From contig JAJEKV010000005.1 in the NCBI GenBank assembly GCA_021234155.1, positions 24,689,584 to 24,753,583 of the forward strand: 64,000 nt of DNA, in the 5' to 3' direction. Each line of letters begins with the position of its first letter. Positions within the stretch are counted from its first letter, which is position 1. Below the pieces are notes generated by a model. It was not told the DNA's origin. It worked only from the letters and a program-made list of their open reading frames with translations, and searched no databases. Made by a program: the position numbers and the translations under genes. Positions 32,401 to 34,863 of the stretch are shown here, piece by piece. Source of the DNA: Isoetes taiwanensis. Its lineage: Eukaryota; Streptophyta; Lycopodiopsida; Isoetales; Isoetaceae.

Positions 32401-34086
32401 AGATTGACAACCTGCCATCAGATCCAGCAAACCAGGATGTACATTCCATTCATCATAAGCTATTATCCTCACAAGACCATGCTACCATAGGTTTTTATAT
32501 ATGAAGAACTTACAAATAGACATTGAACTTTCGACCCCATAACAATACTTCACTAGTTAAGATGGTATCAACAGAATCGAATCTCATCAAGGAATCTCAA
32601 TTGGTGACTCAGTTGGTGAACTAAACCATGTGATGATGCTCATGATGTGCCACTCTTTCTCATAGTTGAGATGCTAGGTCTCCTACAATAAATTTACTTG
32701 GTAGAACATTACTACTTGCTTCTTTATTAGCTAAGACAAGAAATTTTCCTTATTAGCTAAGCAGACGAATATCACTAGATATTATTTGTCAAGTTCCTCG
32801 AGATGAATGCTTTTGCGTAAGACTTGCATATTATGTTTCCACGGGAACCGTGTTCCCATCAACGTTGCAACTGGCTTAATATAGCAATTTTGTGAAAGAA
32901 TTAAGTTGTAGATTTCCTTCTAATATTTAAGCACAAGCTGGTATGCATTTACAAAAATACATCTTGCATACCTGTGGAAGAGCCTTTATACAACTTCGAT
33001 ATGTATAAAGAATAGCAACCATTTCTCTCCCTTCATGAACGAGTGCATTCTGTTCAGATTAATAACATGAGCACCGAGGTTAAAGGTACACAAAGTGTTC
33101 TTTGGTTTTATTTGTACTGATCCAAATACCAATTGGTTGATTGACTTTGCATCCTCTGTCAGCTGAAGCTGATATGCAGAAACATCTTCATAGTCTGCAT
33201 ACATACTATCATGCAACTTCATCAATGGTAAAAAAGTTTTATTATATTAAAACATACCATGAGAAAAGAAAACCATAAAACCCCTAAAAATCGAGCCTTC
33301 ATGGTGCTCATGTTGAGCTTTTCTCTATTTACTGTCCAATAGCTCAGTGGTAGAGCAGTCTTGCAAGCGGGAGGTTCTGGGCATCTTTAGCATGGTACAG
33401 AGCCCGGTTTTATTGCTCCGTGGTCTCAGGAGGGTGCAAAAGCACCAGGGAGATGAAATATATAGGGCTTGGTTTGCGTGCCCATTAAGGAGAAGTGTTG
33501 GGCACAGACAAAGCCTGACCCCCTGGGCTCGATAGCCAGCTTATCCATCCTCAGTTTCTAACATGTTAAATTTGTTTGGGCACAAATGATAATACAACTA
33601 GAAACGACAAAGGAGCAATATTTGTGCAACTAGAAACTGATGTAAGGCGTGATTGTAGTGGAGATCTGTTGGTAGAACCAGTTGGATTTAAAGTCTTACC
33701 CAAGGGACTGTCAGAAGCGTATTTTCCACTTGACAATGTGACTGCGAGTCCTTGGATATCAGACTGCTCATCCTGCATAAACATTTGTATCAGCAACCTT
33801 AAACCAATTAACGCCTGAAAGTACTTCATGATTTTTCTAGTTTGGCTTTCAAATGAACGGGACTTTGTGACGAATTTCATGGATTAGCCTTTAACGAAAT
33901 GACCCAAACCAAAGTATTGGGTGGCCTTCTCATGTCTCTCGTGATATAGTTTTTGCATTCAGGCTATCCCATCAAGATTCTTAATGAAGGTGCATTATCT
34001 GAAAACTTGACGTAGTTAGCGGAACACCAGACCTCGAGCGAGAATGTTGACAAAGCAGCGACTGCCTCTTCAACTGCGCTCGCCAT
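5325..34086 (-). CDS. PIR: PIROGI/SRA1 (CYFIP family), SCAR/WAVE complex subunit, exons 1-18, 3' half outside window
   Basis: Eighteen exons join in frame into 707 codons, about 55 percent of a family protein of roughly 1,280 residues. Known role: with NAP1, SCAR, ABI and BRICK it forms the Rac/ROP-responsive complex that activates ARP2/3 actin nucleation in the cytoplasm. Seen: family blocks in the expected order, including [52 protein letters not shown] and [14 protein letters not shown]. All introns are GT-AG and phases agree at every junction, so the gene looks functional. Intron sizes run from 77 bp to over 8 kb, the long ones being filled with retrotransposons. Exons after residue 707 are not found at 1-5324 and must lie left of the window. 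Very confident in the family; exon 11's 3' end is the least certain splice site. Confidence 0.93.
5491..5552. repeat. PIR: tandem duplication of the PIR exon 18 acceptor region
   Basis: A roughly 30-bp unit covering the polypyrimidine-AG acceptor and the first exon bases occurs twice (5491-5521 and 5522-5552). On the minus strand the upstream copy ends tgtag|tttcct and the used copy tgcag|tttcct. Splicing to the upstream copy would meet an in-frame TAA within six codons. Confidence 0.85.
5553..5794. other. intron 17 sequence before copia LTR
   Basis: No gene or repeat recognised. It is AT-rich intron sequence left of the outer copia element. Confidence 0.5.
5795..6043 (+). repeat. 5' LTR of outer copia (249 bp)
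   Basis: It starts TGTTGGAATATTC and ends TTCTTCA, directly before the primer site. A TATATAA box lies at 5918-5924. The 5' boundary is set by the TG terminus and usual spacing; no second LTR is available to confirm it. A purine/pyrimidine-alternating stretch (tgcatgcgcatgca) sits at about 5822-5836. Confidence 0.65.
6044..6055 (+). promoter_or_regulatory. primer binding site, initiator tRNA-Met type
   Basis: TGGTATCAGAGC, the standard plant copia primer binding site complementary to the 3' part of initiator tRNA-Met, directly after the LTR. Confidence 0.85.
6407..7124 (+). pseudogene. outer copia gag, frameshifted, 5' part
   Basis: The likely start is the ATG at 6407 ([20 protein letters not shown], then TWRDAFEN), followed by a stop near 6492. 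Similarity resumes in two other frames: [18 protein letters not shown] and, from 6701, [20 protein letters not shown]. It ends in FACWY, the first half of a CCHC knuckle whose second half lies after the nested element. Confidence 0.82.
7125..7409 (+). repeat. 5' LTR of nested copia (285 bp)
   Basis: TG...CA ends, identical to the 3' LTR at 11967-12251 on reading both. A TATATATAT stretch at about 7285-7294 is a likely TATA box. It carries a short tandem repeat (taacttaacgttg) near 7172-7197. Confidence 0.97.
7412..7423 (+). promoter_or_regulatory. primer binding site of nested copia
   Basis: TGGTATCAGAGC two bases after the LTR, complementary to initiator tRNA-Met. Confidence 0.92.
7727..9682 (+). 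CDS. nested copia gag, protease and integrase (first part)
   Basis: Start is the ATG at 7727 ([20 protein letters not shown]). Gag capsid region is at residues ~1-185, then an Arg/Gly-rich tail with short internal duplications (repeated NFSQSRR and AQRG units) and a CCHC knuckle [14 protein letters not shown] near residue 275. Protease [12 protein letters not shown] lies near residue 350. The integrase zinc domain ([18 protein letters not shown]) and core ([17 protein letters not shown]) follow. The frame stops at 9682 beyond the second catalytic Asp, just before the third acidic residue, because of a small indel. Confidence 0.93.
   Translation: MDSLEKVFMNEKFLLKGKNYSIWKEKMTLALDLAGVWDVVAGEDQNEDDKWEELNKKALLLIKLAVDDSMQRHILGVKSASEAWRRFQQIYETKNHTRMQLLRNQLNSLKLRECKDVSDFIAKITEIAAQLASIGVEVEEAELLNAIYQGAPEYEHFLDAFQARESEPSFEELAAALQQKVLRSQILEQTEQVNFSQSRRNFSQSRRRGSRGRGNWRNFQHQEEGTPKNDSQSYQAQRGVAQRGEAQRGRDHERGRTNRGRGRGERWSSYSNKNIKCYCCDEVGHMVNDCPLKRSILKMKLEKESHYLEEGSPSTSSSREKTSTAAQDFAMFVDEVDHVRYKSDRCVACLDSGCSTHVTGDESLFSKFTKYDGDKILLGDDSSLAIEGNGNVRVKGEGDAIVTFQNVKLVPDLKRNLLSVACITRKGFKVFFDEDEAIIFQPSEEFMKMIRNMKVIARARREGNLYKMEIVPAQNQANIVAGSSSQSEIWHKRYGHISYGSLRTLSQQENVHGLPQIHDEKQVCEPCVLGKQHRVPFPQESEYRAQKPLELVHADLWGFMPTKSIGGSLYFFLLVDDYSRRMWVYFLKTKSEAFYHFKVFKEEVESETGQKILTLRTDNGGEFLSTKFEQFCEDNGIKRQLTTPRLHNKTE
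9713..11959 (+). CDS. nested copia integrase C-terminus, reverse transcriptase and RNase H
   Basis: Same frame as the upstream ORF, so two indels between about 9655 and 9695 cancel out; as it stands two adjacent TAG codons separate them. In order: integrase C-terminal part ([27 protein letters not shown]), linker, RT with [32 protein letters not shown] and catalytic YVDDLIVTG, then RNase H with [16 protein letters not shown] and FTDNMSS. RNase H catalytic acidic residues are all present. Stop TAA overlaps the polypurine tract. Confidence 0.93.
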   Translation: MANCLMAQWKMPHRFWAEAVLTAVYLLNRAGTRVLDGKTPHEVYYKRKPGVNHLRVFGCKAYAHVFKEDGRKKFDDKARVCTMLGYSLRAKAYRLWDPAKQKIIVSRDVMFDENAAGPISVTDQQEQEEEIFEFPLKWQQDEASDQNRPVTPQCQPRVWPDKVLTYERRAGKEVAKEDIGEKPTAKSDATQLNAKSAPTTHVAPWAQRPFTRSQGSIESETSAAAHQCNFANIHELISFEDARHSKEWKDAMDEEYKSILVNNTWELVPRPKNRNVIGCKWVYKLKYNADGTVQRHKARLVAKGFAQREGEDYLDTYAPVAKMETVRLSISLAAQFGWKLYQLDVKSAFLNGELKELVYLEQPPGYKHEGNDFVCKLNKALYGLKQSSRAWYSKLDSYLLSKNFVRSSADSSLYIKHDGDDITLIVVYVDDLIVTGSSLKLIQHEIKQFGEYFDMTNLGELHYFLGIEVKRAANGIFICQKKYAADLLRKFHMETAKPASTPMEVGIKLSAHEKGAKSFDATLYRALVGSLNYLTVTRPDISFAVGVLSRFLANPTQTHWIAAKRVLRYIKGTHDFGILYEPNSQLDVVGYTDSDMAGCVDTRRSTSGYAFSIGNGAVTWKSKRQSTVAISTAEAEYKGCSIAACESVWIQKFMEEIGINDSRPTCIFTDNMSSIRIANNPVFHGRTKHIETTYHFVREKVENGEIDIQYCRSEDQIADIFTKPLGKAKFEDFRLALGVRKEESGISH
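11957..11966 (+). promoter_or_regulatory. polypurine tract of nested copia
   Basis: Purine run aagggggag ending directly at the 3' LTR. It primes plus-strand synthesis. It overlaps the pol stop codon (TAA at 11957-11959). Confidence 0.9.
11967..12251 (+). repeat. 3' LTR of nested copia (285 bp)
   Basis: Matches the 5' LTR base for base on reading both. It is preceded by the polypurine tract and followed by the GTATT target duplication. Confidence 0.97.
12257..12962 (+). pseudogene. outer copia zinc knuckle, protease and pre-integrase domain
   Basis: It continues the interrupted knuckle ([11 protein letters not shown] with the preceding CWY gives CX2CX4HX4C). Then comes protease [14 protein letters not shown] with catalytic DSG, the block [16 protein letters not shown], and the integrase zinc domain beginning [10 protein letters not shown]. 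The frame stops at 12962, and a deletion removes the following CxxC part. Confidence 0.85.
12963..13405 (+). pseudogene. outer copia integrase fragment
   Basis: Encodes [20 protein letters not shown] and [14 protein letters not shown], then, after a frameshift near 13240, [18 protein letters not shown] and [16 protein letters not shown]. The catalytic acidic residues are readable across frames. Similarity stops at about 13400, followed within 130 bp by PIR exon 17. Confidence 0.85.
13532..13608 (-). CDS. PIR: PIR exon 17 (residues 625-650)
   Basis: It encodes [20 protein letters not shown], strongly conserved. It lies about 130 bp beyond the broken end of a copia element (13405). Confidence 0.95.
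13847..14581 (+). pseudogene. LINE ORF2 C-terminal region with CCHC motif
   Basis: The block [20 protein letters not shown] followed by [14 protein letters not shown] gives the CX2CX10HX4C zinc-binding motif typical of the ORF2 C-terminus in L1-like elements. Upstream are [20 protein letters not shown] and a region rich in [18 protein letters not shown]. The frame stops at 14581 through a 1-nt shift near 14570 and continues as the next ORF. The 5' limit of homology is about 13910; sequence before it looks like plain intron. Confidence 0.8.
14562..14903 (+). pseudogene. LINE ORF2 basic tail with two PIP-like motifs
   Basis: Continues ORF2 after the frameshift ([10 protein letters not shown]). 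It carries [12 protein letters not shown] at 14631-14666, which fits the PCNA-interacting (PIP) consensus Qxx[ILM]xx[FY][FY] with Q at 14637. Then comes a Lys-rich region with KHKKSFQKR, and near the end RRGIMNYF (about 14832-14855), a second motif lacking the Gln. The ORF ends at TGA, 14901-14903. Function is inferred only from the motif and its recurrence in fragment L4. Confidence 0.65.
14963..14981 (+). other. LINE 3' UTR hairpin 1
   Basis: Perfect 7-bp stem CAGGAGG/CCTCCTG with loop GTTTT. Diverged versions (GGAGG...CCTCC) occur in the 3' ends at about 25.85 kb (+) and 24.53 kb (-). Confidence 0.6.
15016..15070 (+). other. LINE 3' terminal hairpin and (TTTC)n tail
   Basis: Perfect 6-bp stem AGACCC/GGGTCT with loop TTC at 15016-15030, then tagacgttaataaat and a (TTTC)n run at 15051-15070. 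Other copies keep the ggtctcatagaccc sequence and a TTTC-rich tail. Such 3' structures are often what the LINE reverse transcriptase recognises. Confidence 0.7.
15071..15454. other. intron 16 sequence, no feature recognised
   Basis: Sequence between the LINE tail and the donor of PIR exon 16. No coding similarity, repeat or conserved motif recognised. Confidence 0.5.
15455..15623 (-). CDS. PIR: PIR exon 16 (residues 569-624)
   Basis: It encodes [20 protein letters not shown], then [20 protein letters not shown], and ends one base into a codon at donor gtacag. Confidence 0.92.
15892..16030 (-). CDS. PIR: PIR exon 15 (residues 522-568)
   Basis: It encodes [15 protein letters not shown], a variable lysine/aspartate-rich stretch, then RRAPPSAAQ. 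The split Arg codon joins exon 14 across a 6.4-kb intron. Acceptor ttcag, donor gtttgg. Confidence 0.9.
16031..16280. other. intron 14 sequence, no feature recognised
   Basis: A-rich intron sequence beside exon 15 with nothing identifiable. Confidence 0.5.
16492..16503 (+). promoter_or_regulatory. primer binding site of copia remnant
   Basis: TGGTATCAGAGC, complementary to initiator tRNA-Met. Confidence 0.85.
16711..17817 (+). pseudogene. copia gag, frameshifted
   Basis: Starts [20 protein letters not shown] with the typical copia gag pattern ([20 protein letters not shown]). The frame breaks near 17022 and 17206. The middle frame carries [20 protein letters not shown], and the third runs to an Arg/Gly/Tyr-rich tail ([21 protein letters not shown]). 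No zinc knuckle is visible, which is odd for copia. Confidence 0.8.
17750..18052 (+). pseudogene. copia protease fragment
   Basis: Contains [20 protein letters not shown] with the catalytic DSG, and [17 protein letters not shown]. It is cut off at 18052 before the integrase. Confidence 0.8.
18053..18299. other. short unclassified block, possibly decayed copia LTR
   Basis: Sits between two copia remnants. It holds repeated short words (tacagtag at several places, tgctgaca twice) but no LTR termini that can be fixed. Confidence 0.35.
18300..18997 (-). mobile_element. copia remnant, minus strand, internally deleted
   Basis: On the minus strand it encodes pre-integrase sequence from 18997 down ([20 protein letters not shown]; then [20 protein letters not shown] and [15 protein letters not shown] with the CxxC ligands; then [10 protein letters not shown]). 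It then jumps to the RNase H end ([20 protein letters not shown] at about 18320-18400). Integrase core and RT are deleted. It is in sense orientation to PIR. Confidence 0.8.
18998..19155 (-). repeat. short LTR (158 bp) with adjoining polypurine tract
   Basis: On the minus strand it starts TGTTAGAGAATGA and ends TCATTCTAACA, so the termini are inverted repeats. A polypurine run (aggggggat) lies immediately 5' at 19156-19164, as expected for a 3' LTR. A similar run lies near 19220-19227. No partner LTR or target duplication was found, and the LTR abuts other copia coding sequence at 18997. Confidence 0.65.
19156..21019. other. unclassified intron 14 sequence
   Basis: The minus strand has two short unrecognised ORFs: 19208-19579 (Cys-containing, [19 protein letters not shown]) and 19588-19779. 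They could belong to the element ending in the 158-bp LTR, but no known domain is seen. A ~30-bp tandem duplication (tctttcgctgcctatctggtt) lies at about 20894-20962. Otherwise nothing identified. Confidence 0.4.
21020..22386 (+). mobile_element. LINE fragment L2
   Basis: Decayed ORF2 C-terminal half of the same family as L1. A region after the RT reads LYGSQIWG-like, and the ISADDF, LEIE and [20 protein letters not shown] blocks of the CCHC region appear in changing frames. The Lys-rich tail has [15 protein letters not shown]. It ends with ggtctcatagaccc and a mixed (TTTC)n(TC)n tail at 22348-22386. It lies in PIR intron 14, antisense to the gene. Confidence 0.78.
22476..22687 (-). CDS. PIR: PIR exon 14 (residues 452-521)
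   Basis: It encodes [20 protein letters not shown], then [15 protein letters not shown] and the basic KKKKEMS end. Donor gtaatc, phase 2. The intron that follows it is 6.4 kb and full of transposon remnants. Confidence 0.94.
22864..23076 (-). CDS. PIR: PIR exon 13 (residues 381-451)
   Basis: Seventy-one codons with [20 protein letters not shown] and AWKFSRP, a hallmark block of CYFIP proteins, ending in DYEK before gtaaca. Confidence 0.95.
23169..23255 (-). CDS. PIR: PIR exon 12 (residues 352-380)
   Basis: Twenty-nine codons: [20 protein letters not shown] followed by FAAAINQ. Acceptor atcag, donor gtaaaa. It is separated from exon 11 by 98 bp. Confidence 0.9.
23354..23518 (-). CDS. PIR: PIR exon 11 (residues 297-351)
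   Basis: It encodes [20 protein letters not shown] through [17 protein letters not shown]. The donor (cat|gtacat) is inferred because it keeps phase 0 with exon 12. It leaves a few residues (PIYFH) without a clear counterpart in the family, so the 3' edge is less certain. Confidence 0.8.
23749..24205. repeat. tandem duplication of about 225-240 bp including LINE sequence
   Basis: The block at 23749-23983 (tcattgatg...cttattcggcttcct, ...cattctccac, ...cctcccaaataaggt) is repeated with differences at 23984-24205. Each copy includes intron sequence plus the start of a LINE ORF2 segment ([10 protein letters not shown] type). A duplication after LINE insertion is the simplest reading. Confidence 0.75.
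23905..24400 (+). mobile_element. LINE fragment L3
   Basis: ORF2 C-terminal remnants of the same family ([39 protein letters not shown]), in the duplicated block and after it. No hairpin or tail remains. It is antisense to PIR in intron 10. Confidence 0.7.
24440..25545 (-). mobile_element. LINE fragment L4, minus strand
   Basis: Only LINE copy in sense orientation to PIR. On the minus strand it runs from upstream ORF2 sequence (about 25545) through the CCHC region to a 3' end with gggtctatgagacc at 24490-24510 (as read on plus) and a (GGAA)n run at about 24448-24463, the complement of a TTTC-type tail. Confidence 0.82.
24599..25060 (-). pseudogene. LINE ORF2 C-terminus with two PIP-like motifs
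   Basis: A 153-residue open frame: [20 protein letters not shown] (last CCHC ligands), then a basic tail. QRQITLFF at 24800-24823 fits the PIP-box consensus exactly (Q1, I4, F7, F8). A Lys/Arg region with [18 protein letters not shown] follows, and close to the C-terminus is DITSYFEP (about 24622-24645). The layout matches L1 although the sequences have diverged. The stop is at 24599. Confidence 0.7.
25550..25968 (+). mobile_element. LINE fragment L5 (3' end only)
   Basis: Encodes the Lys-rich tail in decayed form ([16 protein letters not shown]), then a GGAGG...CCCTCC hairpin, tagaccc...gggtct pairing at about 25898-25919 and a TTTC-rich tail ending near 25968. It abuts the opposite-strand L4. 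Confidence 0.75.
26355..26553 (-). CDS. PIR: PIR exon 10 (residues 230-296)
   Basis: It encodes [17 protein letters not shown], then [20 protein letters not shown] and [12 protein letters not shown]. These match the family strongly. The donor is gtaaat. Confidence 0.95.
26657..26721 (-). CDS. PIR: PIR exon 9 (residues 209-229)
   Basis: It encodes [20 protein letters not shown] and ends with two bases of an Asn codon completed by exon 10. Acceptor ggcag, donor gtatcc. Confidence 0.92.
26799..26868 (-). CDS. PIR: PIR exon 8 (residues 185-208)
   Basis: It encodes [20 protein letters not shown] then DLQ. The split Arg codon joins exon 7. The upstream intron 7 (2.0 kb) contains a LINE fragment. 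Confidence 0.93.
27290..28810 (+). mobile_element. LINE fragment L6
   Basis: Decayed copy in PIR intron 7, antisense. Recognisable pieces include the post-[10 protein letters not shown]-type block (27345-27375), the SSKALADQG-type block near 27580, a KHKQTFQ tail motif near 28577 and ggtctcatagaacc with gcattaataagctttctt at 28757-28805. Confidence 0.72.
28893..28985 (-). CDS. PIR: PIR exon 7 (residues 154-184)
   Basis: It encodes [20 protein letters not shown] then DFSWYK, nearly invariant in plant homologues. Acceptor ttcag, donor gttag. It ends in phase 2. Confidence 0.95.
29070..29140 (-). CDS. PIR: PIR exon 6 (residues 131-153)
   Basis: It encodes [20 protein letters not shown] and ends two bases into a Trp codon completed by exon 7. 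Intron 5, upstream of it, is 2.8 kb and holds two LINE fragments. Confidence 0.93.
29271..30599. other. intron 5 sequence, no feature recognised
   Basis: Non-coding AT-rich sequence between exon 6 and the LINE fragments. No tandem repeats or termini found. Confidence 0.5.
30600..30770 (+). mobile_element. LINE fragment L7 (3' UTR only)
   Basis: Only the terminal part: gaggaggggggtgccc, then tggactcataggtc and cttaataaagtctctc, matching the family 3' end. In PIR intron 5, antisense. Confidence 0.6.
30860..31290 (+). mobile_element. LINE fragment L8
   Basis: ORF2 segment similar to L2 and L6: the piece encoding the post-RT GSQIWG-type block (30990-31030), followed by tgccacttggggctcat and the SSKAFADQG block near 31195-31225. 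No 3' end. In PIR intron 5, antisense. Confidence 0.7.
31291..31909. other. intron 5 sequence, no feature recognised
   Basis: No similarity to coding sequence or to the repeats in this window. Confidence 0.5.
31910..32029 (-). CDS. PIR: PIR exon 5 (residues 91-130)
   Basis: Forty codons with the conserved stretch [20 protein letters not shown] followed by REIQRWQA. Acceptor atatag, donor gtataag, phase 0 at both ends. Confidence 0.93.
32030..32971. other. intron 4 sequence, no feature recognised
   Basis: 942-bp intron without identifiable transposon or gene. Confidence 0.55.
32972..33049 (-). CDS. PIR: PIR exon 4 (residues 65-90)
   Basis: Exactly 26 codons, containing [19 protein letters not shown]. 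Phase 0 at both ends. It is separated from exon 3 by an 80-bp intron. Confidence 0.93.
33130..33194 (-). CDS. PIR: PIR exon 3 (residues 43-64)
   Basis: It encodes [20 protein letters not shown] and the split D codon restores the frame with exon 2. Donor gtattt, acceptor tgcag. Intron 2 (505 bp) contains a tRNA-like sequence. Confidence 0.92.
33331..33545 (+). repeat. tRNA-derived sequence, possible SINE head
   Basis: AATAGCTCAGTGGTAGAGC (33338-33356) is a perfect tRNA D-arm (GCTC/GAGC stem) and A-box. It is followed by CTTGCAA, an anticodon-loop-like heptamer, and gcgggaggttctggg, resembling a tRNA-Ala(TGC). The T-arm is incomplete and no acceptor pairing is seen, so it is not a functional tRNA. 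About 150 bp of unrelated, GC-richer sequence follows, as in a tRNA-derived SINE. No tail or target duplication was identified. Confidence 0.5.
33700..33772 (-). CDS. PIR: PIR exon 2 (residues 19-42)
   Basis: It encodes [20 protein letters not shown] and ends after SPL plus one base. The acceptor is tgcag and the donor is gtaag. Intron 1 is 260 bp. Confidence 0.92.
34033..34086 (-). CDS. PIR: PIR exon 1 (residues 1-18)
   Basis: The ATG at 34086 opens [18 protein letters not shown], matching the conserved N-terminus of plant PIR/SRA1. The exon ends in phase 0 at a GT donor (gtctgg). No earlier in-frame family similarity is visible, so this start is chosen. Confidence 0.9.
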
Positions 34087-34295
34087 TAGTCGTGAACGCA
34101 CAGTTCTGCTCTGCTGTACCATAGAAGTTCAGAATTCAAAAAAGGCCTTAGTGGGTGCTGGCCAAGGAAAATGGTTTGAAGTATTATGCATATTCTTGTT
34201 CAAAACAATAGGATACATACTACCCATATGTTACCCACGGCTACTCTTGTGGTATTGGTAGAATTCAACTGTTATCGGCACAAATCTATTGTATA
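34087..34295. promoter_or_regulatory. PIR: PIR 5' UTR/promoter-proximal region
   Basis: Sequence directly upstream of the PIR start codon (gene on minus strand). It must hold the 5' UTR and core promoter, but no TATA box or transcription start can be fixed by eye. Confidence 0.4.
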
Positions 34296-34343
34296 CAAGA
34301 AAGGCCATTTAGCTTGCATTCCGGCGCTAAATGGCCTTTCTTG
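34296..34343. repeat. 18-bp perfect hairpin upstream of PIR
   Basis: CAAGAAAGGCCATTTAGC (34296-34313) pairs fully with 34326-34343 across a 12-nt loop. It lies 210 bp upstream of the PIR start codon and next to a MITE-like element. Confidence 0.85.
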
Positions 34344-34344
34344 A

Positions 34345-34617
34345 AACGTGAAAACAGGTTAGGTTAAATTCTGTGGGCAGTAAATTTGTTCAGAATGCTC
34401 TAATCGGAATGGTGGGTAAATTGCTCGGAATGCTGGGTGAACTTTCAGAATCGAGAGTAATCAAAGGTAAATCTGATCTTCGATGCTATTTGCTGGCGCC
34501 AAGAGACGCAGCCGCCAAGGAACCTAAAGTTTTTTCACATTCAGGTTTTGAAAGTTGGCCACGTGGTAGTCGCAAATTGGAGAATAAGCAGAATTTAACC
34601 TAACCTGTTTTTACGTA
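34345..34617. mobile_element. MITE-like element with ~27-bp terminal inverted repeats
   Basis: 34346-34372 is the reverse complement of 34590-34616 with one mismatch (both start ACGT, contain AACAGGTTAGGTTAAATTCT). Element length is about 273 bp. CTTGA at 34340-34344 and 34618-34622 could be the target duplication. It encodes nothing recognisable. Confidence 0.7.
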
Positions 34618-34671
34618 CTTGATCAATCCATGATTCTACATGATCCTTTCAGCTATCTTCATAGTAGAAGC

Positions 34672-34853
34672 GATCGTCTTATTTAACAACCATGGTCATG
34701 TTTGAACCAGCATGAAATAAAAAAAAACTCCGTGTATTTTTTCCCTCGATATGGCTTTAACATGACACTCACGAAAAAATTCGTTAAGTCCACAAAAACC
34801 TCGCGTGTTTTTTTTGGTTCAAACATGACCATGGTTGATAAATAAGACGCTCG
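34672..34853. mobile_element. Mutator-type MITE, 182 bp, 10-bp target duplication
   Basis: Long terminal inverted repeats of about 38 bp (left end GATCGTCTTATTTAACAACC; right end the near reverse complement, with the 35 bases CGTCTT...AACCA best conserved). The direct repeat TAGTAGAAGC flanks both sides (34662-34671 and 34854-34863). A 9-10-bp duplication is typical of Mutator-like elements. The inner part is A/T-rich and non-coding. Confidence 0.85.
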
Positions 34854-34863
34854 TAGTAGAAGC

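Noticed and set aside
33331-33400. Functional tRNA-Ala gene
   Set aside because: Only the D-arm and part of the anticodon region fit. The T-arm and acceptor stem are missing.
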